DNA of 64,000 nt from DATFVJ01 sp963727015 (GCA_963727015.1 CAVSEV010000007.1:186001-250000), one strand, 5' to 3'. Positions 18,067 to 27,352 are shown, numbered from the stretch's first letter. The notes: generated by a model not told the origin, from the letters alone. Program-made: numbers and translations.

Positions 18067-18600
18067 CTACCAACGGGCGGCCATATAACGGTGATCAGGA
18101 GCGACGCGATACCGGGATAAGCGATCGGGCCGACGCTGTCCCACCAGCGCCGGATGGTCTGGACGGCGAACGGGCGGTGTCGCCGTCGCTGCCCACCGAC
18201 ACCCAGCCGGCGTCGGCGCCCAGGTCATACACGCCGTAGGGCACCGCCTTGCCTGCTCGCCGGGGAAATCGTGGACATCAGCGCGGCGCGGGTCACCGGA
18301 CGGGCGCCATTCGCGGCCCGCGCAGGCGTACCGGCCGATCAGCTCCTTCTTCTTCGCGTCCACGCTGACCACTGCCTCGCCGGCGGCGAGCGCCGCCGCG
18401 ACGCGGCGCGCGATGTAGCGGAACTGGGCGTCGCGGTCCGGGTGCTGGCGGCCTTCCAGCGTCTTGGCGTTGCCTGCAGGCTGTAATCCAGCGGCCCGGC
18501 CAGCAGCTTGCCGACACTGTGATGATAGACTGGTGACCCGGTTCCCGCTCGTCTGCCATCGTTGCTGATGGACTTGTTCCACCGGACGCCGGTCGCCGGA
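18067..18600 (-). pseudogene. Remnant of an ISAzo13-family transposase
   Basis: Recognisable blocks of the ISAzo13-type DDE transposase are scattered over several frames: GNAKTLEGRQHPDRDAQFRYI, AGEAVVSVDAKKKELIG, YACAGREWRPSG and, in other frames, GWVSVGSDGDTA and IRRWWDSVG-like pieces. The VSVDxKKKELIG block contains the first catalytic Asp. At least two frameshifts and missing ends make it inactive. No inverted ends were found. A TTAACGGCTGCCGCG motif lies just beyond it at 18639. Confidence 0.7.
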
Positions 18601-18889
18601 TCGCCGCGGGTTATCGTCCGCGCGACTGACCAACCTGCTTAACGGCTGCCGCGGCTCGTCACGCCCGGTTAGTGTCACGGCGCCCCGGGGTTACCCGAGA
18701 CCACCCGCATCGGCGTCGTGATCGGGCGCGGCCTTGTGGTTATGAAGATCATCATATTGATCGGTAGGTTGATCTGCGTCTGCCACCGTGGTCTTCATGG
18801 CGCAGCCCCTCGCCGGCGGTTGCGGCCCCATCGGATCAGCAGACGCGAGGAACGCAGGGCAGGCGGATTGCCTGCTGCGGCGACGGCCA

Positions 18890-19136
18890 GCTGCGCGGCG
18901 CGTGCACGTGTTCGGGCCGGAAGCCCCCACAACCAGCATTTCACCCACCGGCCCGGTCGCCGGATTCCTCGTCGACGACGTCCGCGGCGCGGCCGCCGAG
19001 CTGAAGGTCTGCCGGTGTGGAGATCCTCCTCGCGCCCGAGGCCGGCAGCTGCGGCAACGCCTGGGTGCACTTTCGCGCACCGGACGGCAACATCTGCGAA
19101 TTCACCCAGGACCCGGGCGTCAGCCGCCCCGCCTGA
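18890..19136 (+). pseudogene. Glyoxalase/VOC-domain fragment
   Basis: The second half of a VOC (glyoxalase/bleomycin-resistance) module. HVFGPEAPTTS and GPVAGFLVDDVRGAAAELK read in one frame; GVEILLAPEAGSCGNAWVHF and RAPDGNICEFTQDPG follow in another after a shift near 19010. The metal-binding Glu of ICEFTQ is present. No convincing N-terminal half exists upstream. Confidence 0.6.
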
Positions 19137-19197
19137 GGCGAGACGCGCAGACCACAACACTGCGTCCGTCAAGACACTCGCGTCAAGCACGCGTCCG

Positions 19198-20090
19198 TCA
19201 AGTCCCGAACATGCGGGCGGCGTTATCCCAGCAGACCGCCCGCAGCCATGGCTCACCAAGCCCGAGCCCGGCCAGGCCCGCGAGCTGGCCGGCATACGGA
19301 TGCGGGATGTTCGGGAAGTCACTGCCGAGCAGCACCTTGCCGGCCAGGCCGAGCGCCTGCAGCCGCGGCAGCGCTTCCGGCGGGAAAGGCGCGAACCGTT
19401 CGAAGAACGGCGTGAACGCCATTGTCGTGTCAAGCGCAACCCGCTCGTGGTTCTCGGCCAGGTGCAGGAATGCTTCGTAGTCCGGCGCGCCGAGGTGGGC
19501 GACGATCGCCGTGAGCGCCGGATGCCTGGCCATGAGGCGGCGAAGGGCCCAGGCCCGGTGTGGGCGGTGGCGACAGGCGCCTGCCCGGCATGGATCACGA
19601 CAGGCACCGCGGCCTCGGCCAGCAGGCCCCACACCGGCGCGAGCAGCGGGTCGTCCGGCGCGAAGCCGCCGACCTGCAGGTGGATCTTGAAGAGGCGGGC
19701 GCCGTCATCGAGTGCCTGGGTGACATAGCCGAGCACGCCTGGCTCGGGATAGAAGGTCGCCGATGGCAGGCATCCGGGCGTGCTGCGGGCGAACTCAAGC
19801 GTCCAGGAGTTCAGGTCCGCGGCCATGTCGGGCGGTGCGCGTAGGCCAGCGCGCTGAACATCCGGACCCCGAGTCCCGCGCAGGTGGGCGACGCGCTGCT
19901 CGTCCGGCCACCGGTAGCGGATGGGCCAGGTGGTGCCGATCAGGGGACCGGCCTCGTCGAAGTATTTCCAGACGCGGCGCAGCATCCTGGGCGGCAGGAA
20001 ATGCACATGAACATCGGCAAGCCCGGGAACACCGAGCGCGCGGCAGAAGGCGGGAACGTCCGCGTCCTCCGCGGGCGCTGGACAGACGTC
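19198..20090 (-). pseudogene. Amidohydrolase-type metal-dependent hydrolase, multiply frameshifted
   Basis: A TIM-barrel amidohydrolase of the amidohydrolase-2 type. ADVHVHFLPPRMLRRVWKYF gives the HxH metal pair, AVPVVIHAGQAP the next His, ALTAIVAHLGAPDYEAFL another, and LLGSDFPNIPHPYA the catalytic Asp. The frame changes near 19835 (HRP/DMAADLN) and near 19545 (FAASW/LMARHPAL). No usable start codon lies in frame upstream of HVHF, and the 5' end runs into the dispersed repeat at 20137. It is therefore probably a pseudogene whose 5' end was lost. Confidence 0.65.
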
Positions 20091-20136
20091 ACTGTGCGAT
20101 TCAACCGCATCCCGGCGGAGCCGGCGCGGCGGGCGG

Positions 20137-20200
20137 CCGGGTCGCGTCCTGATACGTGCATCGGCGGATTCTCATCCAGCAGTGAGCGGGCAGCTACAAC
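20137..20200 (-). repeat. Dispersed repeat, copy 1
   Basis: In minus orientation this stretch matches 32769-32845 with about 3 mismatches over 50 bases (core GCTCACTGCTGGATGAGAAT then CCGCCGAT). Both copies translate to ARSLLDENPP. It abuts the broken 5' end of the amidohydrolase. Confidence 0.8.
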
Positions 20201-20212
20201 CTGCGGGCGGAT

Positions 20213-20234
20213 CCCCGGGGGTCGTCCCCCGGGG
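20213..20234. terminator. Strong 9-bp hairpin
   Basis: CCCCGGGGG (20213-20221) and CCCCCGGGG (20226-20234) pair around TCGT. It lies 11 bases past the stop of the small gene 20245-20352. There is no T-tract, as is common for actinobacterial terminators. Confidence 0.6.
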
Positions 20235-20244
20235 AAAGACATCC

Positions 20245-20352
20245 TCACATGCGCCGCATCCTGCGGTAGCGGATCATGTCATCCTTGCCGATGAACAAGA
20301 TCACGCAGACGGTGACTACGCTGGCCACGAAGGCCCATTTCCACCACTTCAT
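20245..20352 (-). CDS. Very small membrane protein, DUF6893-like
   Basis: 35 residues: MKWWKWAFVASVVTVCVILF is one membrane segment, followed by a basic tail DMIRYRRMRRM. AGGGGG lies 6 bases before the ATG, and a 9-bp hairpin follows the stop. Short proteins of this layout (Lys/Trp start, one helix, RRYxRMRRM end) are common in actinomycetes and listed, as I recall, as DUF6893. Function unknown. Confidence 0.75.
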   Translation of the reverse strand: MKWWKWAFVASVVTVCVILFIGKDDMIRYRRMRRM

Positions 20353-20498
20353 CGACAACCCCCTATTCGCGCGAGCAAGATCTGCTAAGGGATCCTGCTG
20401 CGTGCCTACCCATAAGGATCTTCCTTACTCGGATCGGCGCAGCTGACGGATCTGCCGGGGCTCGGGCGGAGCGAGGGCGGAGCGAGGGCGGACGTTCG

Positions 20499-21734
20499 TC
20501 ATCGGAGCCCGTGGGCCCCTGCCGATCGCTCGCGCCAGGCCGGCAGCAGCGCGGCCACCATCAGCATCCCCGTCAGGGCGAAGGCCGCCGGGTAGCCGGT
20601 GTGCATAACGAATGCGCCGAACACTGCCGGGCCCGCCCCGTAACCAGCGTCGTAGGACAGATTCCACACAGCGTTAGCGGTGCCGTATCCGGCCGGTGGC
20701 ACCCGGTCGATCATCAGCGCGAGCGTGGCATTCTGGCTGATACCGAAGCCGGCTTCGAACAGGCACATGCCCGCGATCACGAGCGCGGGGACCGAGATCC
20801 AGATCAGCAGCATCATCCCGGATGATGCGATCACCAGTCCCGGCATCAGCAGGCCGGCTGGGCTGTGCCTGTCGCCGTGCCGCCCGGCCCACCAGCGGCT
20901 GATCGTCGCGGTCACCGCCTGCACGAACAGGCCGCAGGCGGCGATGTCACCCGAAACCCCGGCGAGCGGGAGGAAGGCGGCAACCACGCCGGCTGACACG
21001 GTCGTGGCCGCGAAGATGAGCGACGGCCGCAGCTGGCCGCCGCGTCGAAGGCCGGCCAGCAGCCCGGCCGGCTCCCCGGCGCCGGTGCCCGCGTCGCCCG
21101 CGATGCGTGTTGCCGCCTCCGGATGACCGGTTTTGCCGGGTACGCGCGGCATTGCTGCCAGCGGGGCGAGCGCCGCGGCAGCCGTTATGCAGATGACCGA
21201 CGCGTAGCCGGTGTGACCGGCTAGCCAGACGCCGAGGGGCAGCGCGACCACCGCAGGTACGCAGTCCACAACTCCGTCCAGGCCAAGCCCCTCGCCTCGC
21301 CTTTCGCGTGGCAGCAGCGCCGCGACGAAAGTACCCGCGACCACGGCGGTGAGGCCAAAGCCCAGGCCGCGGACGAAACTGACCGCGACGATGGTGACGA
21401 GGCGGTCGGAGGCCACCAGCACCAGGGCCGGCGCCCCAAGCAGCACCGTCCCGAGAGCGAAAACCCGCCGGCCGCCGTACCTGTTCATCAGGCGGGGGGC
21501 CGCGAACTCGGCCATCACGCTGGCCAGCATGAGCACTCCGGTCGTCAGCCCGGCCCAGGCACCACCACCGCCGGACGCGGCCAACATTGGTGTCACTGAA
21601 AGCAGGAGGTAGAAGCTTGTCAGCGTGCCAAAGGAACCGGCGAACACCCGCAGCAACGGACCGGTGATGATCGGCGCCCTGGAGGTGTCACCGTGCGTGC
21701 GCCGGGCGGATTCCGGCTGGGTCAATGCGGTCAT
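20499..21734 (-). CDS. MFS transporter
   Basis: 411 residues, 12 predicted membrane helices. MFS signatures include MNRYGGRRVFALG in the loop after the second helix (motif A-like) and FVRGLGFGLTAVVAGTF. It would exchange a small molecule for protons across the cytoplasmic membrane. The start MTALTQPESARR is 47 bases from the divergent mocR gene, so the MocR regulator probably controls it. Efflux of an amine or a drug is plausible, but no substrate is indicated. Confidence 0.9.
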   Translation of the reverse strand: MTALTQPESARRTHGDTSRAPIITGPLLRVFAGSFGTLTSFYLLLSVTPMLAASGGGGAWAGLTTGVLMLASVMAEFAAPRLMNRYGGRRVFALGTVLLGAPALVLVASDRLVTIVAVSFVRGLGFGLTAVVAGTFVAALLPRERRGEGLGLDGVVDCVPAVVALPLGVWLAGHTGYASVICITAAAALAPLAAMPRVPGKTGHPEAATRIAGDAGTGAGEPAGLLAGLRRGGQLRPSLIFAATTVSAGVVAAFLPLAGVSGDIAACGLFVQAVTATISRWWAGRHGDRHSPAGLLMPGLVIASSGMMLLIWISVPALVIAGMCLFEAGFGISQNATLALMIDRVPPAGYGTANAVWNLSYDAGYGAGPAVFGAFVMHTGYPAAFALTGMLMVAALLPAWRERSAGAHGLR

Positions 21735-21778
21735 GAATGGCACGCTAGAGTCCGAAGTGGAGCCTGATAAGTTCCAAT
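21735..21778. promoter_or_regulatory. Divergent MFS/mocR promoter region
   Basis: 44 bp between the two starts. It contains AAGTGGA (21757) and, 8 bases later, AAGTTCC (21769), resembling the short direct repeats bound by MocR dimers. Confidence 0.4.
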
Positions 21779-23197
21779 GTGATGCCGATTCAGTGGTCCG
21801 GTTTGGGGCCAGAGCTACTGCTTCGCCTCGACCGTGAGTCAGATCAACCGCTCCGGTCCCAGCTTGAGGACGGGCTCCGCGCGGCGATCCGTGCTGGACG
21901 GCTTCAGGCCGGCGAGCGGCTGCCTTCATCGCGGGAACTCGCCCGCGAGCTGAGCGTGTCGCGCGGCCTGGTGCAGGAGTGCTACGGCCAGTTGCTCGCC
22001 GAGGGCTACCTGAACAGCCAGGTTGGTTCGGCCACCCGTGTTGCGGCCGGTGGTTACCTGGCACCCCCTGCGGCCGCGGCCGCGGCGCCGCCACCGCCGC
22101 TGTTGATCGCTGACTTCCGCTGCGGCGTACCCGAGCTGGGGAGCTTTCCCCGCAGCGATTGGGTGTGGGCAACACGGGAGGCCTGCAGGAGGGTGGCAAC
22201 GCCGGACCTCGATTACGGCGACCCGCGTGGCAGCGCCGTGCTGCGGAACGTGCTCGCTGGATACTTGCGACGCGTGCGCGCGGCTGTTGCGGAACCGGAG
22301 CGCATCGTCGTATGCACTGGGTTCGCCCAGGGGCTCAACCTCGTACTGCGTGTGCTGACGCAGCTTGGCGTTCGTAGCGTGGCGTTCGAGGAACCTGGCT
22401 ACGGGCCCGCTGATGCCAGTGACGCCGCGCGGGCCGCGGGCACGGCGGGTGTACGCATCGTGCCCGCGCCGGTCGACGAACTTGGCGTGGACGTCGCAGC
22501 ACTCGACGCGAGCGGCGCGCGCGTCGTTGTGGTCACCCCCGCGCACCAGTCACCCACTGGCGTTGTGCTCGCCGCTGAGCGGCGCCACGCCCTGGTGGAA
22601 TGGGCGAGCCGGAGCGACGCATTCATCGTCGAGGACGATTACGACTCGGAGTTCCGCTACGACCGGGAGCCAATCGGCGTGCTGCAGGGGCTTGCTCCAG
22701 ACCGTGTCTTCGCCATCGGGACCGTCAGCAAAGCGCTCGCACCTGCCGTGCGGCTCGGCTGGGTACTCGCACCGCCTGCGCTGGTCGACGCCGTCGCGGA
22801 CGAGAAGCGGATCGGTGACCGCGGCTCCTCAGGCCTGGATCAGCTTGCGCTCGCGGCGCTGCTTGAGTCCGGCAGGTACGACCGGCACCTGCGCCGCATG
22901 CGCGGCACCTACGGCCGTCGCCGAGACGTGCTCATCGAGACCCTCGCCAGGCATGCGCGCGACATCACGCTGACCGGTTTGGCGGCGGGGTTTCATGCTG
23001 TCGCTCACCTGCCGGGCTCGGCCGACGAGCAGGCAGTGGTCGCCGCCGCGCGTGAACGCTCGGTCGGCCTGTACGGGATGGACCTCTACCGCGCGGCCCG
23101 CGCGGCCGGGCCGCCTCAGCTCGTACTCGGATTCGGGAACGTCAGCGAACGCGCAATCGAGTCGGGCATCGCAACGGTCGCTGACCTGCTGCGCTGA
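21779..23197 (+). CDS. MocR/PdxR-family regulator (GntR HTH fused to aminotransferase)
   Basis: 472 residues. Residues 25-90 form a GntR winged helix (LPSSRELARELSVSRGLVQE, EGYLNSQVGSATRV). From about residue 115 there is a fold-type I aminotransferase domain with IVEDDYDSEFRYDREP and the PLP-binding Lys in TVSKALAPAVRLGW. MocR proteins sense PLP or amino compounds and activate or repress a divergent target. The MFS gene is that target by position. The start is the GTG at 21779 or the ATG at 21782; no strong ribosome site is present. Confidence 0.93.
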   Translation: MMPIQWSGLGPELLLRLDRESDQPLRSQLEDGLRAAIRAGRLQAGERLPSSRELARELSVSRGLVQECYGQLLAEGYLNSQVGSATRVAAGGYLAPPAAAAAAPPPPLLIADFRCGVPELGSFPRSDWVWATREACRRVATPDLDYGDPRGSAVLRNVLAGYLRRVRAAVAEPERIVVCTGFAQGLNLVLRVLTQLGVRSVAFEEPGYGPADASDAARAAGTAGVRIVPAPVDELGVDVAALDASGARVVVVTPAHQSPTGVVLAAERRHALVEWASRSDAFIVEDDYDSEFRYDREPIGVLQGLAPDRVFAIGTVSKALAPAVRLGWVLAPPALVDAVADEKRIGDRGSSGLDQLALAALLESGRYDRHLRRMRGTYGRRRDVLIETLARHARDITLTGLAAGFHAVAHLPGSADEQAVVAAARERSVGLYGMDLYRAARAAGPPQLVLGFGNVSERAIESGIATVADLLR

Positions 23198-23265
23198 GTC
23201 GCTGACCTGCTGCACTGAACGGAGCGGGCGGGCCGCGTCAGCCCACGCACCCCAGCACGGGCCCG

Positions 23266-23318
23266 CACGCCCCAGTGCGTCCACACATCCCAGTGCGAGC
23301 ACACATCCCAGTGCGAGC
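23266..23318. repeat. Tandem 18-bp repeat CACACATCCCAGTGCGAG
   Basis: Two identical copies and one degenerate copy upstream, downstream of the mocR stop. No coding role seen. Confidence 0.75.
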
Positions 23319-23368
23319 AAAAATACCAATGGGCACGCACGTCATAGCTGTCCCACCCATCCCACCCT

Positions 23369-23512
23369 GTCGTGCTTGGGCACGGCAAACGGTTCTTTAA
23401 GGACGCCGCCGCGGCGACCGACCTGGGGCTCGTCGGCTCGCGCAAGGTCGGCCCGGATGTGTTGCTGCTCATCTACGGTCCGGCGAGCAAGACGGCAGCT
23501 CAGCTCGGCTAG
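23369..23512 (+). pseudogene. C-terminal fragment of a DHFR/RibD-like protein
   Basis: 47 residues then a stop: VVLGHGKRFFKDAAAATDL followed by LGLVGSRKVGPDVLLLIYGPAS. This is the end of a bacterial DHFR-like (RibD C-terminal) domain, where PLVLGxGKRLF and a final VLLxY strand are conserved. It lacks a start and the first 130 residues. It is a second, independent DHFR-like remnant besides the one at 3931. Confidence 0.6.
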
Positions 23513-23801
23513 CCGGGCGACCCAGGAAGAGCGTGACGACCCCCAGTGGCTCCGCGACCGAGAGGCGCGAGCCACTTGGCGGGGCCGATTTATGGGCATT
23601 CAACCCAGGTCACGTGGAGCATTGCCAAAGCAGCGGCCGCTTTGCCATACTAACGAACAGTTCTTGACAACACTGCTCCGGACCCAGGCAGTTGAGCTTG
23701 ATGCGCCTGCCTGTCAGTGGAGTGGTCGAGTGAGCCGTACACGAGAACCGCGCGACCGTGTACAACGAGTTCGTTGCCCGAGTAGCTTTCCGCGCCGCTC
23801 G
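23513..23801. other. Intergenic stretch, no gene supported
   Basis: No family, RNA or dyad is recognised here. The sequence TTCTTGACAACACTGCTCCG near 23662 could be part of a promoter. Confidence 0.35.
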
Positions 23802-23861
23802 TCCCCTGGGTCCGCTTCCCCTGGGTCCGCTTCCCCTGGGTCCGCTTCCCCTGGGTCCGCC
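23802..23861. repeat. Four-copy 15-bp tandem repeat TCCCCTGGGTCCGCT
   Basis: Exact 15-bp steps; the last copy ends in C instead of T. Being a multiple of three, it stays open on the plus strand, but no gene surrounds it. Confidence 0.9.
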
Positions 23862-24194
23862 AGCCGGTGGTCGACGAGATTCGCCTTGCCCGTGCCAGCG
23901 ACGCAGCGTTGTTTAGCGCTCTCCTACGGTGCGCTCAGCTTCCTGGTAATGCCTGGCTCGCCGTGGCCCGCACGCCGCGCTGTCGCTGATCCCTTGCCTC
24001 GTCCCGCAGGCGCTGCTTGGCCCGGCCCGGGCACCGCTGGGCCACCCCGCCCGGGCGGCGCTGGGCCGGGGCCTGGCATCGCGGTGCATTCAGCTCCTGT
24101 CAGGGAAGTGCGGAGCCCGCAGGCCAGTCCGTTATCCGCCCGCCCTTTTCTGGCTGCTCATTGAAACGGACGGTAATGAGTTCGGGGAGTATTG

Positions 24195-24368
24195 ATGACA
24201 CACTTTTTCGCTAATTTGTTCCGCTTCATGGGCTACGGTGGCCAGCGCTGTTACTCCTGTCGCACGTCTCGCGTAACCCATCGCATTCCCACGACAGGTA
24301 AGCACGTCTGCGCGAAATGCGTAACTGACGGGACGCCGACGCCGACGGCGGCGGCCAAGCCCGCATGA
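24195..24368 (+). CDS. Small zinc-ribbon-like protein
   Basis: 57 residues with two CxxC knuckles: RCYSCRTSRV near residue 18 and HVCAKCVTDG near residue 40, then a Pro/Thr/Ala tail. The N-terminus FFANLFRFMGYGG is hydrophobic-aromatic. GGGGAG lies 5 bases before the ATG. Four Cys at this spacing should hold one zinc. The gene stands alone in a gene-poor, decayed region. Function unknown; the clear Cys pattern and ribosome site argue it is real. Confidence 0.6.
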   Translation: MTHFFANLFRFMGYGGQRCYSCRTSRVTHRIPTTGKHVCAKCVTDGTPTPTAAAKPA

Positions 24369-24529
24369 CCTGCTGAAATGTAGCAAGATCTGCTGCCCGG
24401 CGCTTGCATTGGGCTGCGCGGGGTCCCGCGATTGGCCGGTGACGGCCGCCGCGGGCGTCGCCGCGACCGCCCCAGCAATCCCGCCGCACCGCGATCTCGG
24501 AGGCGATCGCCTGCCTCCGTTTCAAGGCG

Positions 24530-24690
24530 CGCCCCGTGGATCTTGGCGGCTGCGGGCGACGCCGCCGGCGGCGCCGGCCAGGCCCTGCTTGTTCTTCGAG
24601 GACTCGAGGAGCCGATAGTAGAGCTATCGGCGACGACGGCAGTGCCGTCCAAGAATCCGGCCGTATTCTGGGCGCCGGCCCGCGCCGCCA
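24530..24690. repeat. Decayed dispersed sequence, copy 1
   Basis: Shares about 100 bases with 55185-55350, including GGCCCTGCTTGTTCT, GAGGAGCCGA and GCAGTGCCGTCCA. On the plus strand it reads GQALLVLRGLEEPIVELSAT and TAVPSKNPAVFW. The two copies are probably fragments of one old gene or element. Confidence 0.5.
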
Positions 24691-25134
24691 GATATCCACG
24701 AACCTGCCCGCAGTCCCGCGGCACGCTGCCCGCGCGGCGGACGCAGGAATGGCAGCCAAACGTCGGCGCGCAGCCGCAGGCCCGCGCAGCGCGCCGTCCG
24801 CCGGGTTCGCGGAAAGCAAGGCGGGCGACGTCGCGCGCATGCGCAGCCATGAAGTATTTGCTCGAGTCCTTCGACCGGCCGGCCGCGATCAGCTCGATAC
24901 TGGGCGGCCGCGCCGCGCCTGGTCATATTGGTATTCGCGGTATCACGGCTGGAGGCCGTTAGCAACGGCCGGAGGTCCCCCAGTGGGACGTATCCCGTTC
25001 AGCTCGAAGGCCGTTTGTTCACGGGACCCTTCCCGGCGACTTGGGCGAAGCTGCCAGGAGCCCAACTTCCGGCGCAGTGCATGGCAAAGCGCCAGCGCAT
25101 GACTATCCGGTCATTATTGCTCTAAGTAATTAGC
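24691..25134. other. Gene-poor stretch
   Basis: Frames are open on both strands, but none is supported by a family, a ribosome site or consistent codon use. Confidence 0.35.
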
Positions 25135-25584
25135 CGATTGCAATCACACGGTGTAGTTTTTTTGAAATCGCGTAAGTTACCAAATCGTGATCTCGTGAAT
25201 TCTCTCCGTAGTCGGGGAATCTTCCGTTCAATGGAGTGACCCTTACGACGCACAGTCTTTGCGCGATCGGTTCTTACATGGCCTGCTCTACCGCATCCCA
25301 CCTGCGGAAACGTGACCAACGCCCACCGACACTGCGTGAGCGCATCCCTTACATGTGCCCGTGCAAATGGCGGCACCTCTTACCGCGTCATGCCGCGCTC
25401 ATGAGGCCGCAGGAAAGCCGCTGTGTATGGCGCTGAACGGATTGTTACACAGCGTAATACTTGTCGTGATGCCATTCACTTATCGCGCCTGAACGTGCAA
25501 GCGTGGCCAAGCAATGCGCCCGGTAACGGGAGAGGGGCTGCCGTTGGATCGAGCGGAGCAATCTCACTCGAACCAAGGAGAAAC
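25135..25584 (+). promoter_or_regulatory. Long AT-richer leader of the NlpC/P60 gene
   Basis: About 450 bases of clearly lower G+C, including a run of seven T near 25160 and a small stem CGCTG/CAGCG at 25431-25454. Genes for NlpC/P60 and Rpf cell-wall hydrolases in actinomycetes often have c-di-AMP (ydaO) riboswitch leaders. I could not match the ydaO consensus by eye, so this remains an untyped long leader. Confidence 0.35.
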
Positions 25585-26043
25585 ATGTTTCAACGCATGT
25601 CCGCGATCATGATGTCGCTGGCTGTTCTTTCGCTCGTGTTCCTGACCCAGCCTGCCCATGCCGCGACCAGCGCCGTACGGCAACCCCTGCGCTCGGGCGC
25701 CTATCAGTACGCCCTCGCGCAACATGGCAAGTGGTACTGCTGGGGCGGCACAGGCCCGTCATGCTATGACTGTTCCGGGCTTGTTTATACTGCCTACCAG
25801 CACGTTCACATCTCGCTGGGCCGGACAACCTACGACATGCTCCGCAGCGGCCGTCTCACCCGGATAAGCCACGCCCAGGCCCGCCCGGGAGACTTGGCGT
25901 TCTTTGGCACCGGGCACGTGGAGCTGTTCGATCGCGCCAACATAACGTTCGGGGCGCATAACTCTGGCACCCGGATCGGATGGGCGTGGTACAACGCCTA
26001 CTGGTACCCCACGGCCTTTTACCGCGTGAAGGGCGCCGGGTAA
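25585..26043 (+). CDS. Secreted NlpC/P60 cell-wall hydrolase
   Basis: 152 residues. The signal peptide MFQRMSAIMMSLAVLSLVFL ends at AHA. The mature protein is a single NlpC/P60 papain-like domain: catalytic Cys in SCYDCSGLVYTAY, catalytic His in GTGHVELF, then an ITFGAHNSGTRIGW strand. Such enzymes cut gamma-D-Glu-diaminopimelate bonds in peptidoglycan peptides. AAGGAG is 4 bases before the ATG. A 15-bp hairpin follows the gene. There is no separate wall-binding domain. Confidence 0.92.
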   Translation: MFQRMSAIMMSLAVLSLVFLTQPAHAATSAVRQPLRSGAYQYALAQHGKWYCWGGTGPSCYDCSGLVYTAYQHVHISLGRTTYDMLRSGRLTRISHAQARPGDLAFFGTGHVELFDRANITFGAHNSGTRIGWAWYNAYWYPTAFYRVKGAG

Positions 26044-26075
26044 ATGGCGGCACGAAAGTAACCGGCGCCAGATCA

Positions 26076-26116
26076 GCCATCGGGCCGGCCTGCGCGGCGC
26101 CGGCCGGCCCGATGGC
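26076..26116. terminator. 15-bp perfect hairpin after the NlpC/P60 gene
   Basis: GCCATCGGGCCGGCC (26076-26090) pairs with GGCCGGCCCGATGGC (26102-26116) around 11 bases. It lies between converging transcripts and could stop both. Confidence 0.7.
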
Positions 26117-26357
26117 CGAGTTATGTTCGCATGCTTCCAGCCACCGCAGGTCCCCCTGCAGCCGGAGCACGATGCCTTCCAGCGCAGCGCGCCGGGCGAG
26201 CGCTCCGGCTCGGCGATCGCGGCGCGCCGGGCGTCCCGCAAATCGCCGCAGCAGCTCGCCGGCCATCAAGCTGGTGGCCATCACCGGTGACGGCGCGGGC
26301 CAGTGAGCATCGAGGAGCGGATCCGCTTCCACCACGAGATCGACGCGGGTGATGAGC
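26117..26357. other. Unresolved stretch with coding-like bias on the minus strand
   Basis: The minus strand reads DLVVEADPLLDAHWPAP then VMATSLMAGELLRRFA and ALEGIVLRLQGDLRWLEA with high GC at third positions, but there is no start codon or ribosome site. The plus strand also offers a GTG start at 26303. Possibly a decayed gene. Confidence 0.3.
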
Positions 26358-27074
26358 TCATGGTGTTGTATCGCGCGACGTCCTGGCTCCCGGGCGAGCC
26401 CCGATGATGATGCCGTCCACCGGATGGTTCGCTGGCGGCTGCAAGTTGCCGTGGGCTGCGGGCTGGACGTCGGCGTGATGGGCCGGGGCACGGCCGGCGG
26501 GTGTGCCGCGGTGCGCGGTGCTCGCGGGGTCGGGCAGCAGGATCTTGCCGAGTAGCCATGCCGCGGCTGCGATGAGCAGGCCCATGTCGAGGTAGTGGCA
26601 GGCCATGGCACCGAAGTACGATGGGCCGCCCCAGGCGTTGACCGTCCAGTTCGGGTCCAGGCCCGCGGTGATCTGCTCGCCGACGCGCCACGCGCAGTAG
26701 ATCAGCAGCCCGGTGAACGGTAGCGTCGCGACCGCGCGGGCGAACCCGGATGGGCTGCGGAGCGCCTGGCGCATGGTCCGGGCGAATCGCCGGGCGGCCG
26801 GCTTGCCAAGCGGCGCGAGCAGCAGCAGGCGGCCCGGCTCGTGGCCGGGGCGCCGCTGGTGCCGCCACCAGGAGTAGCCGTACAGGAGAAGGGCCACACC
26901 GGCGATGGCTGCTTGCTGCCAGTAGGCCGAGGAGCCGGGGAGGTACTTGTGCCGGATCGGCGACCGGTCCAGGTAGATGAACAGGCCGGCGACCGTTCCG
27001 GCTGCTGCGCAAGCGGTGGCTAGCAGGGTCGTGGGCACGGATAGTTGCCGGGTGGTGCGGCGGATCGTTGTCAT
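26358..27074 (-). CDS. Membrane protein of unknown function
   Basis: 238 residues with about four hydrophobic segments: PTTLLATACAAAGTVAGLFIY, AIAGVALLLYGYSWW, FTGLLIYCAWRVGEQI and MGLLIAAAAWLLGKILL. The C-terminal 60 residues are hydrophilic and Pro/His-rich. Its start overlaps the stop of the upstream Cys4 protein gene by four bases, so the two form an operon. I do not recognise the family. Confidence 0.7.
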   Translation of the reverse strand: MTTIRRTTRQLSVPTTLLATACAAAGTVAGLFIYLDRSPIRHKYLPGSSAYWQQAAIAGVALLLYGYSWWRHQRRPGHEPGRLLLLAPLGKPAARRFARTMRQALRSPSGFARAVATLPFTGLLIYCAWRVGEQITAGLDPNWTVNAWGGPSYFGAMACHYLDMGLLIAAAAWLLGKILLPDPASTAHRGTPAGRAPAHHADVQPAAHGNLQPPANHPVDGIIIGARPGARTSRDTTP

Positions 27075-27301
27075 CTGACCTTCATGATTGTCTTACGGGG
27101 CTGAACATTGCCGCGGCCCCGGTGCCATGCCGCTCGTGCCCGTGATGCCGTGGGGCGGTGATGGCACCGGGTACCAAAAGTGCCCTGGCAGATGGGACAC
27201 AACAACTCCCGTTCAACCGATTCGAGCGCGGCGGCGAACTCGAGGCTGGTTTTGCCTAAGCAGCCTGCGCACGTGCGCCCTGTTTGCTCGCGCCCGGTCA
27301 C
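27071..27301 (-). CDS. Small Cys4 zinc-finger-like protein
   Basis: 76 residues with TCAGCLGKTS near residue 10 and LLCPICQGTFGTRCHH near residue 34, two CxxC knuckles that could bind zinc. The tail is basic (RARAAWHRGRG, RKTIMKVR). The stop overlaps the start of the membrane protein gene (ATGA-type overlap), indicating translational coupling. The GTG start at 27301 lacks a strong ribosome site, so the N-terminus is uncertain. Function unknown. Confidence 0.6.
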   Translation of the reverse strand: MTGREQTGRTCAGCLGKTSLEFAAALESVERELLCPICQGTFGTRCHHRPTASRARAAWHRGRGNVQPRKTIMKVR

Positions 27302-27352
27302 TGCTGCGCACGGGCCACCATCCTCTCCTCGCTAACCGCCATTTCTCCCCGC

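Noticed and set aside
23266..23861. Short tandem repeats considered as a CRISPR array.
   Set aside because: The units follow each other without unique spacers, and no cas genes exist in the window.
25135..25584. A possible ydaO (c-di-AMP) riboswitch before the NlpC/P60 gene.
   Set aside because: I could not match the conserved GGGUGAAUC-type core and pairing by eye. An Infernal search with RF00379 would decide.
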